A stretch of 42,183 nucleotides of DNA, taken from an uncultured Sphingomonas sp. (lineage in GTDB: Bacteria > Pseudomonadota > Alphaproteobacteria > Sphingomonadales > Sphingomonadaceae). Positions 26,592 through 34,231 of the stretch are shown here, piece after piece. A program made the translations under genes and the position numbers. The stretch lies in the NCBI RefSeq assembly GCF_913778135.1, contig NZ_CAJYVU010000026.1:1-42183 (forward strand). Reading direction: 5' to 3'. The stretch's first letter is position 1; each line of letters starts with the position of its first letter. The notes below the pieces were generated by a model, which saw only the letters and a program-made list of their open reading frames with translations, was not told the origin of the DNA and did not search any database.

Positions 26592-27473
26592 CCGCATGAG
26601 CGCTTCCTGCGCGGTGCTGGCGATCAGGTCACCGGCGCGGGTGTAGAGTGCTCCGCGGGCAAGGCCGCGCCCGTTGCCTGCCTGAGGACTGTCGCAGTCG
26701 TAGAGTAGCCAGTCGTCGACGCGGTGCGGCGCGTGGAACCACATCGCGTGATCGAGGCTGGCCATGAACAGCTCCGGCCCGGTCATGCGGACGGGATGCG
26801 GAACGAGCGTCGTGCCGGCCAGCCAATAGTCCGAAAGGTACGCGAGCAGCTGCTGGTGGACGGCTGGATCAGCGCTGTTCGCGGCGCTGGGCACGCGAAC
26901 CCAGAAACGGCGGCGGGCGGGGCGCTCCTGACGCAGCAGTTGCTCTGGATCGACGAGGCGCGCCTCGATCAGTCGCAGATATTTGAGAATGGATACCGTA
27001 TTTTCAGGCAATTGGTCGGCCATCATGTCCGCCGCTTCGGCCATCGTCGGCAGGTCATCCGGCGGTGGCACGTCTAGCGGCGGCGCCTCCTGGTGGTCGA
27101 ACCCGGGTTCGCCGCGGTGGAACGAACATTCGAGGTGGAAGATCGGAACGCGGCTCTGCATTGCCACGACCCGCCGGGTCGAAAAGCTGCGCCCGTTGCG
27201 CGTGCGCTCGACGTTGAAGATGATGCGCTGGCCGGCCGATCCCGCGCGCAGGAAATAGCCGTGGAGCGAGTGGGCGACACCCGCCTCGATCGTCGCGGTC
27301 GCAGCGGCCAGTGACTGCGCCATCACCTGTCCGCCGAACAGATGGTCGCTCCGCTCATATTCGCTGAATCGATTGCGGAACAGGTCGGTGTCGAGTTCCT
27401 CGAGCGCAACCAACCGGGTGGCGTCACCGTTCGGACCACCCTCGGGCGGATTGTCGTGGTTTCGATTGGTCAT
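26583..27473 (-). CDS. tesB: Acyl-CoA thioesterase II
   Basis: The 296-residue product is a double-hotdog TesB. It shows RNRFSEYERSDHLFGGQVMA, SLHGYFLRAGSAGQRIIFNV and RSFSTRRVVAMQ, and in the second half SLDHAMWFHAPHRVDDWLLY (family aspartate) and GRGLARGALYTRAGDLIAST. TesB releases free acid from medium and long acyl-CoA. It is on the opposite strand to the six-gene operon and convergent with it. No P450 cluster partner is strictly required for its function, so it could also be a general cellular enzyme. Confidence 0.92.
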   Translation of the reverse strand: MTNRNHDNPPEGGPNGDATRLVALEELDTDLFRNRFSEYERSDHLFGGQVMAQSLAAATATIEAGVAHSLHGYFLRAGSAGQRIIFNVERTRNGRSFSTRRVVAMQSRVPIFHLECSFHRGEPGFDHQEAPPLDVPPPDDLPTMAEAADMMADQLPENTVSILKYLRLIEARLVDPEQLLRQERPARRRFWVRVPSAANSADPAVHQQLLAYLSDYWLAGTTLVPHPVRMTGPELFMASLDHAMWFHAPHRVDDWLLYDCDSPQAGNGRGLARGALYTRAGDLIASTAQEALMRLR

Positions 27474-27610
27474 GCCGCGTTGTGGAGCGCTTCGCGAGCG
27501 TGCGCAAACGCATCATCGCCAGCACGATCCTTGCGCCGCGGGGATGCGGATCGGCTTTGGCTTTGGCATGGCTCGACACTCGCCCGACCGGGCCTAAGCT
27601 GGAGCCGAAC

Positions 27611-27928
27611 ATGCCGCGTCTGATTGTTGTAAACCGCGAGGGTGAAGAGCGCACGGTCGAGGGCGATGCCGGCTTGAGCGTGATGGAAGTGATCCGCGAA
27701 AACGGGTTCGACGAGCTGCTCGCGCTGTGTGGCGGCTGTTGCAGCTGTGCTACCTGTCACGTCCATGTCGATCCGTCGTTCGCGGGCGTTCTGCCGCCGA
27801 TGGGAGAGGACGAGAACGACCTGCTCGACTCGTCGGGACACCGCGACGACATGTCGCGTCTGTCGTGCCAGATTCCGTTCACCGACGCGCTTGACGGGCT
27901 GAAGGTCAGGATCGCCGAAGAGGATTAA
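27611..27928 (+). CDS. Putidaredoxin/adrenodoxin-type [2Fe-2S] ferredoxin
   Basis: The 105-residue ferredoxin has ligand cysteines at 40, 46, 49 and 86 (C-X5-C-X2-C-X36-C), the exact spacing of putidaredoxin. C43 and C44 are extra cysteines in the loop. GGAG lies 6 bases before the ATG at 27611. It is the natural electron carrier between the reductase at 19413 and the P450s at 34232 and 37550. It stands alone, 137 bases from tesB, and runs convergent with the flavin reductase gene at 27974. Confidence 0.93.
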   Translation: MPRLIVVNREGEERTVEGDAGLSVMEVIRENGFDELLALCGGCCSCATCHVHVDPSFAGVLPPMGEDENDLLDSSGHRDDMSRLSCQIPFTDALDGLKVRIAEED

Positions 27929-27973
27929 TGGAACGAGCCGGGGCGTCTCGCCATCTGGCGGACACCTATTGTT

Positions 27974-28909
27974 TCATGTCGTGGCGGACGGCGCCGCGAG
28001 CTTCTCGAGCAACTGGTGCAATAGCGCCATCTCAGCCGGAGTTAGCCGTTCGTCAAGCTCGCGCTGGGTCGTCTCCGCCACCGCGACCAATTGAGCCAGC
28101 TGCGCTCGGCCGTGCTCGGTCAGATGCAGTCGATCCCCCTCAGCCACGACCTCGCCGCGCGTGACGAGCCGGTCGATCGCGTCTTCCGGCAAGATGACGC
28201 CGCCATTGCCGGCGCGTGCTACCAAGCCGTCTCTCGTAAGCCCGTCACCAAGACCCAAGGAGGCGAGAACGGTGTAGTCCGAGCCGCGCATTCCGCGTTG
28301 CCGGTACTCATGCCGGATATCGGCAAAGGCAGCGTTGTAGGCTAGGCCGAGGAGGTGTCCGGTGAAGTAGCGCCCGAACTCACCGGCTTCGGCATCCTCG
28401 GGGCGGGCGGGCCGTTGCCCGGCCGGCATCATCTGGCCGTACTGGCCACCGTGGAAGACGAGCGGTGCTGCGGTGTCGATCGAAAGGTCGACGACCTCGC
28501 CCACGAAGATCGCGTGGTCGCCGCCCTCATGCTCGAACGCGGCACGGCAGGTGAAGCGCGCGGCGCATCCGTCAAGCAGCGGGACGCCACCCGGCCCGGT
28601 CGCATAGTCGAGCCCGGCGAACTTGTCGGCTCCGCGCGAGGCGAAGCGCTGCGAGAGATCGCGCTGGCCCGCGGCGAGGATATGAACCACCCAAAAGCCC
28701 GCGTCGCGAAAGGCGGGCAGGTTGAGGCTGTTGAGCGCGAGGCTCCAGAGCACCAGCGGCGGATCGAGCGATACCGAATTGAAGCTGTTAGCGGTGAGCC
28801 CGACGGGACGGCCGTCGGGATCACAGGTCGTGACGATCGTCACGCCCGTGACGAACGAGCCGAGCGCCTGTCGGAACAGGCGCGCGTCGATGGCGGCCGT
28901 CTGGGTCAT
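27974..28909 (-). CDS. Flavin reductase with C-terminal MarR-like domain
   Basis: The product is about 311 residues. The N-terminal half (about 1-165) is a flavin reductase-like FMN-binding split barrel (LGSFVTGVTIVTTCDPDGRP, LTANSFNSVSLDPPLVLWSL, FEHEGGDHAIFVGEVVDL). The C-terminal 140 residues form a winged-helix, MarR-like part (MRGSDYTVLASLGLGDGLT, AIDRLVTRGEVVAEGDRLHL, LTEHGRAQLAQL). The same fusion is known from the reductase (C1) of Acinetobacter p-hydroxyphenylacetate hydroxylase, where the tail senses the substrate. The start ATG overlaps the hydrolase stop (ATGA) and has GGAAG upstream. No matching flavin monooxygenase is in the window. Confidence 0.85.
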   Translation of the reverse strand: MTQTAAIDARLFRQALGSFVTGVTIVTTCDPDGRPVGLTANSFNSVSLDPPLVLWSLALNSLNLPAFRDAGFWVVHILAAGQRDLSQRFASRGADKFAGLDYATGPGGVPLLDGCAARFTCRAAFEHEGGDHAIFVGEVVDLSIDTAAPLVFHGGQYGQMMPAGQRPARPEDAEAGEFGRYFTGHLLGLAYNAAFADIRHEYRQRGMRGSDYTVLASLGLGDGLTRDGLVARAGNGGVILPEDAIDRLVTRGEVVAEGDRLHLTEHGRAQLAQLVAVAETTQRELDERLTPAEMALLHQLLEKLAAPSATT

Positions 28910-29901
28910 GTGGTCTTCCCATGATGCAATGGTTCCGGTCGCACCGCGCGCTGGCCTGCCCAACCCTCGATTAGCGCCCGCAGGGCGACGACAAGCGCGT
29001 GTGGCTGATCGACCATCACGTGATGGCCGGCGTCGGGTATGTCGAAGAAGATCGATCCGTGTGGCGCCTGCCGGCGCTGTGCATCGACATCGACGTCGAG
29101 GAGCACGATCGAATCTTCGCCGCGCAGAAAGGCGAGGGCACAGCTCGCCCGCGCGATTTCGTCCCAGCCGCTCGTAAAGTCCAGCCGGGCGTAGAAATCA
29201 GGGTCGAAGCGCCAGGTCCACCCGCCTCCCTCCTCGCGAAGCGAGGCGCGGGCGATGTCGTCGGCGATGCAGGCGTGTCCGGCGTCCTGATCGGGCGCGA
29301 AGCGGAACCGGCCGAGTGCGGCGGAGAGGCTTGCGTAACGGCGTTCACGATAAAGGCCGGGGTCGGGATGCAACTCGTCGGCGAGCAGCAGCGCGTCGAT
29401 GAAGACCGCGCCGGCCAGCCGGTCGCCATGGTCGGCGGCAAGCAGCGCACCCGCCTTGCTGCCGAAGCTGTGGCAGGCGATGACCGGCGGCGTATCGGCG
29501 GCAAACAGGTCGCCGGCATGCATCGCGGCCCACGCCTCGCGCGCGGTCTGGGCGACAGCGTAGCGGGGGCGCCGCGCCGATCCGCCGGTGCCCGACCATG
29601 AAAACGATGCAACGCGGTAGTCGCGCGCGAGCATCGGCGCGACCGGTCCCCACCAGCGCGCATGCGCGCCCGACCCATGGACCAGCAAGATACCCGGCTT
29701 GCCAACCTCGCCCCAGCAGAGGAGCTCGATATCGGCGCCTTCTACCTCGATACGGCGTTCCTCGACCGGCGCTGCCATCGCGGCCCTGTACCAGTTGGGA
29801 ACAGGCGGGCGTTCACCGCCGAACGCGGCGAGCGGCCAGGTCCGTCGCGTCGGATCGGACAGCCGCGCACGTGCGGCCGCTATCCCGAAGTCCGCGTTCA
29901 T
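28906..29901 (-). CDS. Alpha/beta hydrolase
   Basis: This 331-residue alpha/beta hydrolase has the oxyanion HGSGAHARWW, strand RVASFSWSGTGGS, nucleophile elbow IACHSFGSKAG (Ser; Cys takes the place of the first Gly), and a His in IPDAGHHVMVDQPHALV. It may be an ester or C-C bond hydrolase of the pathway. The ATG overlaps the end of the acyl-CoA dehydrogenase gene by 4 bases, and its stop overlaps the flavin reductase start, so these four minus-strand genes (32219 to 27974) form one translationally coupled operon. The substrate is unknown. Confidence 0.85.
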   Translation of the reverse strand: MNADFGIAAARARLSDPTRRTWPLAAFGGERPPVPNWYRAAMAAPVEERRIEVEGADIELLCWGEVGKPGILLVHGSGAHARWWGPVAPMLARDYRVASFSWSGTGGSARRPRYAVAQTAREAWAAMHAGDLFAADTPPVIACHSFGSKAGALLAADHGDRLAGAVFIDALLLADELHPDPGLYRERRYASLSAALGRFRFAPDQDAGHACIADDIARASLREEGGGWTWRFDPDFYARLDFTSGWDEIARASCALAFLRGEDSIVLLDVDVDAQRRQAPHGSIFFDIPDAGHHVMVDQPHALVVALRALIEGWAGQRAVRPEPLHHGKTT

Positions 29902-31010
29902 CCCGCGTCCAGCGACGCGATCCGGCGGATATGAAAGTCGATGTCGCCGTAGCTCTTTTCGAGCGTGAGCAGCCGGCGATAATGATGGCTGACCTCATAC
30001 TCGTCGGTCACGCCATAGCCGCCATGCAGCTGGATGGCGCTGCGGGAGACGAACTGCGACGCCTCGCCGATCGTGATTGCGGCGAGTGAGACGGCGCGCG
30101 CGCGCTCGCGCGCGCCAGCGGTCGCGACGGCAAGGGATTGGTACAGCGCAGAACGTGCCTGATGCGCCGCAACGAACATGTCCGCCATGATGTGCTGAAG
30201 CGCCTGAAACTTGCCGATCGCCTGGCCGAACTGCTGCCGTTCCTTGAGATAGGCGGCGCAGATCGAGAGTGTCGCCTCCATCGATCCGATCGCCTGCGCC
30301 ATTAAGGCGATCTTGGCCCGGTCGTGCGCGGCGTCGAGCACCGCCTGCCCGTGTTCTGCCGGAACGAGGATCGCGTCCGCCGTCACGTCCACTTCGTCCA
30401 ACCGGATATCGGCGGCGACGGTGCCGTCGATCAGCGGATAAGCCTCGCTCGCGACACGGTCCGCGTTCTTGTCGACCCGGACCAGCGCCGTGCCGTCTTC
30501 GCCCTCGATGCTGGCGGTGACGATCAGCGTGTCGGCCGATCCGGCATCGAGCACCAGCATCTTCTGCCCGGTCAGGGCGAACCCGTTGCCGCGGCGGACC
30601 AGCCGCGTGATGCGCGGTCCGCGCCCATAGCGCTCGCCGGGTTCGTCATGCGCCAGCGCGACGCGCCGCTCGCCCGCGGCGATTTCGGCCAGCAGGTTGG
30701 TATCATGACCGTCGGAAAGGATAGCAGGCGCGATAACGGCGTTGCTGACCAGCGGATCGACCACTAACCCGCCGCCGATCGCGATCATCAGCACGGCGAC
30801 ATCCTCAATACTGCCGCCGAGCCCATCCTTTTCCTCCGGCACGGCGAGCGCCAGCCAGCCAAGCTCGGCGAAACTGGCCCAGGCACCCGCATCGAACCCG
30901 TCATGATGATCGCGCAGTGCACGCCGATGCTCGAGCGAATAGCGGTCACTCACCAGCCGCTCTGCACTGTCGAGCAGCATCCGCTGCATGTCGGAAAGGT
31001 TGAAATCCAT
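29898..31010 (-). CDS. Acyl-CoA dehydrogenase family protein (first of a tandem pair)
   Basis: The 370-residue protein has the acyl-CoA dehydrogenase fold: N-terminal helices (MDFNLSDMQRMLLDSAERL), the middle domain (VRRGNGFALTGQKMLVLDAG) and the C-terminal helices (GQAIGKFQALQHIMADMFVA, AIQLHGGYGVTDEYEVSHHY). The two places where ACADs usually carry the catalytic Glu lack it: the G-helix region reads LDAAHDRAKIAL, and no YEGT-like motif follows HGGYGV. This suggests the non-catalytic half of a heteromeric enzyme. GAGGGG precedes the ATG. It follows the partner gene by 9 bases. Confidence 0.88.
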   Translation of the reverse strand: MDFNLSDMQRMLLDSAERLVSDRYSLEHRRALRDHHDGFDAGAWASFAELGWLALAVPEEKDGLGGSIEDVAVLMIAIGGGLVVDPLVSNAVIAPAILSDGHDTNLLAEIAAGERRVALAHDEPGERYGRGPRITRLVRRGNGFALTGQKMLVLDAGSADTLIVTASIEGEDGTALVRVDKNADRVASEAYPLIDGTVAADIRLDEVDVTADAILVPAEHGQAVLDAAHDRAKIALMAQAIGSMEATLSICAAYLKERQQFGQAIGKFQALQHIMADMFVAAHQARSALYQSLAVATAGARERARAVSLAAITIGEASQFVSRSAIQLHGGYGVTDEYEVSHHYRRLLTLEKSYGDIDFHIRRIASLDAG

Positions 31011-31019
31011 GTTTGCCCC

Positions 31020-32219
31020 TCAGAGCCCGAAGGCGAGTTTGGCGATGATCCCGCGCTGGATCTGGAGCGTTCCGCCGAAGATCGTCGCTGCTCGGCTGCC
31101 AAGCGCCGTCGCGGTGCGCCCCGCGATGTTCTCGGGCCACAGCGGTGTCGGGGTCTGATGGGCGAGTTCGATCGGAAACTGACGCATTGCCAGCGCACCG
31201 TACAGGTCGACTTGAAGCTCCGTGATCGCCTGCTGAAGCCGCGATCCCGAGACCTTGAGCGTGGAGGCAACCGCGGTGAGGTCATAGGCGAACTCTTCCG
31301 CGGCAAGGACGCGAAGCACCGACCATTCGAGTGCGGCGACCTCGGCTTCCAGCCGGGCGAGGCGCGACTGGAATTGCGGCAACTGCGCCAGCGGCACGCC
31401 GTCCAGCATCTCCGCTTCGGCGATCGCGCGCGCGCGGCGCAACTCCCGCTTGTTCCAATAGATGAAGGAACTCGTCGTCCGCTCGTGGTCGAGCAGGAAC
31501 TTGGCATAGGTCCAGCCCATGCCGGGTTCGCCGACGAGGTTCTCGGCGGGCACTTCGACATTGTCGAGGAAGGTTTCGCAGAGATCGGCCTCGCCGTTGA
31601 TCTCGGGGATCTGGCGGATGGTGATGCCGGGGCTCTTGAGATCGATCAGCAGGAACGAGATACCGCGCTGCGCCTTCACCGACGGATCGGTACGGACAAG
31701 GAAGAAACCCCATTCCGCGTCATGCGCGCCGCTGGTCCAGATCTTTTGCCCGTTGACGATGTAGCGGTCGCCCTGAAGAACCGCGGCGGTGCGCAGGTTG
31801 GCGAGGTCGGACCCGTTGCCCGGCTCCGAAAACCCTTGGGCCCAATAGTAGCGGCCTGCGCGGATGTCGGGCAGGAAGCGCGACTTCTGCTCCTCGGTGC
31901 CAAACGTGTAGATGACCGGGCCGACCATGTGGGTCGCGCCCCAGTTGACATCGGGCGCCCAGGCGCTGGCCAGCTCGTCCTCAAACACGAACTTTTGAAG
32001 CGGCGTCCAGTCCTGACCACCATGTTCGACTGGCCAGTGCGGCACCGACCAGCCTCGCTTGTGCAGGATCGCCGCCCATTTCAGTGCGTCCCCGTTCTCG
32101 CTTTGCAAGCCGCCGAATGCCTGTTGGCGCGCGCGCATGTCGGCGGGCAGATCCTGTGCCACCGCCGCGCGCACCATCTGCCGGAAATCGTCGAGCTCTC
32201 CGCCGAGCTTCAGGTCCAT
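31020..32219 (-). CDS. Acyl-CoA dehydrogenase family protein (second of a tandem pair)
   Basis: The product is about 399 residues from the ATG at 32217-32219, chosen because GGAG lies 6 bases upstream. Open frame continues to 32363 without family similarity. It has the FAD-contact text YYWAQGFSEPGNGSDLANLR, RYIVNGQKIWTSGAHDAEWG and the C-terminal IFGGTLQIQRGIIAKLAFGL, where Gly replaces the catalytic Glu of YEGT-type enzymes. The G-helix segment FLLDHERTTSSFIYW has Glu in the position used by isovaleryl-CoA dehydrogenase, so this half is probably catalytic. Adjacent unlike ACADs of this kind form alpha2beta2 enzymes in steroid degradation. Confidence 0.9.
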   Translation of the reverse strand: MDLKLGGELDDFRQMVRAAVAQDLPADMRARQQAFGGLQSENGDALKWAAILHKRGWSVPHWPVEHGGQDWTPLQKFVFEDELASAWAPDVNWGATHMVGPVIYTFGTEEQKSRFLPDIRAGRYYWAQGFSEPGNGSDLANLRTAAVLQGDRYIVNGQKIWTSGAHDAEWGFFLVRTDPSVKAQRGISFLLIDLKSPGITIRQIPEINGEADLCETFLDNVEVPAENLVGEPGMGWTYAKFLLDHERTTSSFIYWNKRELRRARAIAEAEMLDGVPLAQLPQFQSRLARLEAEVAALEWSVLRVLAAEEFAYDLTAVASTLKVSGSRLQQAITELQVDLYGALAMRQFPIELAHQTPTPLWPENIAGRTATALGSRAATIFGGTLQIQRGIIAKLAFGL

Positions 32220-32405
32220 GTCCATCTCCGCGCGGTGGCCGATCCGCTCTGGCCGCGTCCGCATCCGACTAGAAGCAATGGCGGTGGCCACGATCAAGCC
32301 CAATGGCTTCCCATCACGTATCCGATGCCCGCACCGCTCGCTCGACGCCCCATGAAGCGCCATGCATGGTCAGGGGTAGGTTCATTGAAAAAGGGGAGCG
32401 TGCCG

Positions 32406-33149
32406 GTGGCCGCCTATATCGATACGCTGGCTCCGTGGCCCGAACAGGATTTTGCGGCGTTCGGACCCGTGGAGGTCCGCAAGCTCGGTCGCATTCAGCA
32501 GCTCACCGCGAGCTTTCTAGGTCGCAACTGGGTCGCGATCCCGCACGTGACCCATCACGACGAGGTTGACGTAACCAACCTGGAGGTCGCGCGGAAGGCT
32601 TGGAACGCGGTCAATCCCGCTGCAAAGGCGACGTTGCTCGTGCCGGTGGTGAAGGCGGTCGCTGCCGCGCTGCGCGCCTATCCGGTGTTCAACACTTCGC
32701 TAATGGCCGATGGCAAGTCGCTCGTCTGGAAGGACTTCGTCCATATCGGCGTCGCGATCGACACGCCCGGCGGCCTGCTGGTCGGAGTCGTGCGCGATTG
32801 CGACACGAAAGCGTCGGCAGTGATCGCCGAGGAGATCGCCGGCCTGTCCGCGCGCGCGCGCGCAAAGGGCCTCTCCATGGCCGAAATGACGGGCGGCAGC
32901 ATGACGATTTCGTCGCTCGGGCATATTGGCGGGACGGCCTTCACGCCGATCGTCAACGCGCCCGAGGTTGCCATTCTAGGTATGACGCGTCTTCAGATGC
33001 GGCCGATGCCGGGGGAGGGGGGCGCCGTCGACTGGCGTCAGATGCTGCCGCTATCGCTCAGCTACGATCACCGGGTCATCAACGGTGCGGACGCGGCGCG
33101 CTTCGTCCGGCGCATCGGCGACGAACTGTTGAACTACCGTTTCGAATGA
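32406..33149 (+). CDS. Stand-alone 2-oxo acid dehydrogenase E2-type acyltransferase domain
   Basis: The product is about 247 residues and corresponds only to the catalytic (CAT) domain of dihydrolipoamide acyltransferases. Family text includes RNWVAIPHVTHHDEVDVTNL, TISSLGHIGGTAFTPIVNAP and the active-site motif LSYDHRVINGADAARF (HRVING; Asn for Asp also occurs in Azotobacter vinelandii E2p). The lipoyl and subunit-binding domains are absent, and no E1 or E3 gene is nearby. I place the start at GTG 32406, 7 bases after AAGGGGAG. An earlier ATG at 32352 is possible. It is divergent from the ACAD pair. It may transfer an acyl group between CoA and another acceptor, but this is inference. Confidence 0.85.
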   Translation: MAAYIDTLAPWPEQDFAAFGPVEVRKLGRIQQLTASFLGRNWVAIPHVTHHDEVDVTNLEVARKAWNAVNPAAKATLLVPVVKAVAAALRAYPVFNTSLMADGKSLVWKDFVHIGVAIDTPGGLLVGVVRDCDTKASAVIAEEIAGLSARARAKGLSMAEMTGGSMTISSLGHIGGTAFTPIVNAPEVAILGMTRLQMRPMPGEGGAVDWRQMLPLSLSYDHRVINGADAARFVRRIGDELLNYRFE

Positions 33150-33710
33150 CGAGGGCGGCGGGCGGGCATCGCCGTGTGCCTGGTGAGCGAATGCCTGCCG
33201 GCTAGGCCAGGCAGGCGGAGACTTGCACGCGCGGCCTGACCCTTTACGTCACCGCCGGCACAAGCTCCTGATGGCGGGAGCACCGAAATCGCATCGGCGA
33301 TCTTGAGCCTAGCGTGCTGGTCAAACGACCGATGATGGCGACAGTCGCGACCGTAGCCAGGACAATGACATGATCGCGCGTGAGTGCATCGGGGTGAGGG
33401 CGCGGGGGTGTGAAGAGACGACCATGTTTCATCACTGTGCCGGTCGTCACGCAGTTCGTCGCTGCCGGTACCGCCATCAGCCTCGATGTCAGGCTGCCAT
33501 CGACCTGTCCGCAGTTCGCGGCGCAGGCGGGTGTCGTTTTCCGGGGCATGGCCGGCTGCTTCCTGATCGCAAGCCAATGCGTGGCAGCGCGCAGGCGCGG
33601 TCAACAGCCGATCGCTTCGACTTTCCTTGGCTGTTGGCGGCTCCGGCCGTCATGGTTGAGACAATGGCGGTGGGCAAGGCCCGCTGCCGGCTTGTGGCAG
33701 GGAGCAGCAG
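33150..33710. other. Intergenic region of about 560 bases, no gene recognised
   Basis: Frames of 100-150 codons exist on both strands, but none carries a family motif I know, and the codon pattern is poor. One minus-strand frame at 33244-33549 contains a hydrophobic run (VIVLATVATVAIIGRL) that could be a membrane segment of a degraded gene. GGGAG at about 33702-33706 is the ribosome binding site of the following CMD-like gene. I see no clear repeats or terminators. Confidence 0.4.
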
Positions 33711-34133
33711 ATGACGATCGAGCGAACCGAGCGGGGGCTGAAGATCTTTGGCGAGATGATGGGGGAGGCGCGGGCGACCGAGATGCGCGCCGGCCTTTCG
33801 GGCGATCATTTCGGGGCCGCGATTGGTCAGCTCGCCGTGGACTACGCCTTTGGCGACGTCTGGGCGCGGGAGGGTCTGGCGCGCAAGCAACGCAGCCTTG
33901 TCGTCATCGGCATCCTGATCGCGCAACGACAGGTTGCCGAGTTGAAGAACCATGTCCGCATCGGCCTGGCCAACGGACTTACCGCGAGAGAGATCGAGGA
34001 AGCCTTGATCCAGGCCATTCCCTACACGGGCTTTCCAGCCGTCGCATCGGCGACGAGTGCCGTCCTTGAGGTGCTGCGCGAACAGGGCATCGATACGACC
34101 ACGCGTACCCCCGAGGAGCGCGGCATGCTCTGA
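33711..34133 (+). CDS. Carboxymuconolactone decarboxylase family protein
   Basis: This 140-residue all-helical protein matches the CMD family (RKQRSLVVIGILIAQRQVAE, LKNHVRIGLANGLTAREIEE, LIQAIPYTGFPAVASA). It lacks the CxxC of AhpD-type peroxidatic members, so it belongs with the lyase-like group typified by 4-carboxymuconolactone decarboxylase (PcaC). In catabolic clusters such proteins often decarboxylate or isomerise lactone intermediates, but the substrate here is unknown. GGGAG precedes the ATG. It is followed at 34232 by the P450 gene, 98 bases away. Confidence 0.85.
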   Translation: MTIERTERGLKIFGEMMGEARATEMRAGLSGDHFGAAIGQLAVDYAFGDVWAREGLARKQRSLVVIGILIAQRQVAELKNHVRIGLANGLTAREIEEALIQAIPYTGFPAVASATSAVLEVLREQGIDTTTRTPEERGML

Positions 34134-34231
34134 TGAGGCGGGCATCGCGGCTATGATGTCGTTGCATCGTGGCTTTGAAGGTGTCGCTACGCGGTTATGC
34201 TCGGGGCCTGCACGATAAAGGAGCGGATACG

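Noticed and set aside
30903-32405. A long upstream extension of the E2-like gene on the plus strand
   Set aside because: It lies opposite the two acyl-CoA dehydrogenases. The E2 similarity begins only near 32406, where a ribosome binding site also lies.
32406-33149. Asn in place of Asp in the E2 HxxxDG motif as sign of an inactive enzyme
   Set aside because: The same HRVING form occurs in the active Azotobacter vinelandii E2p, so the change alone does not show loss of function.
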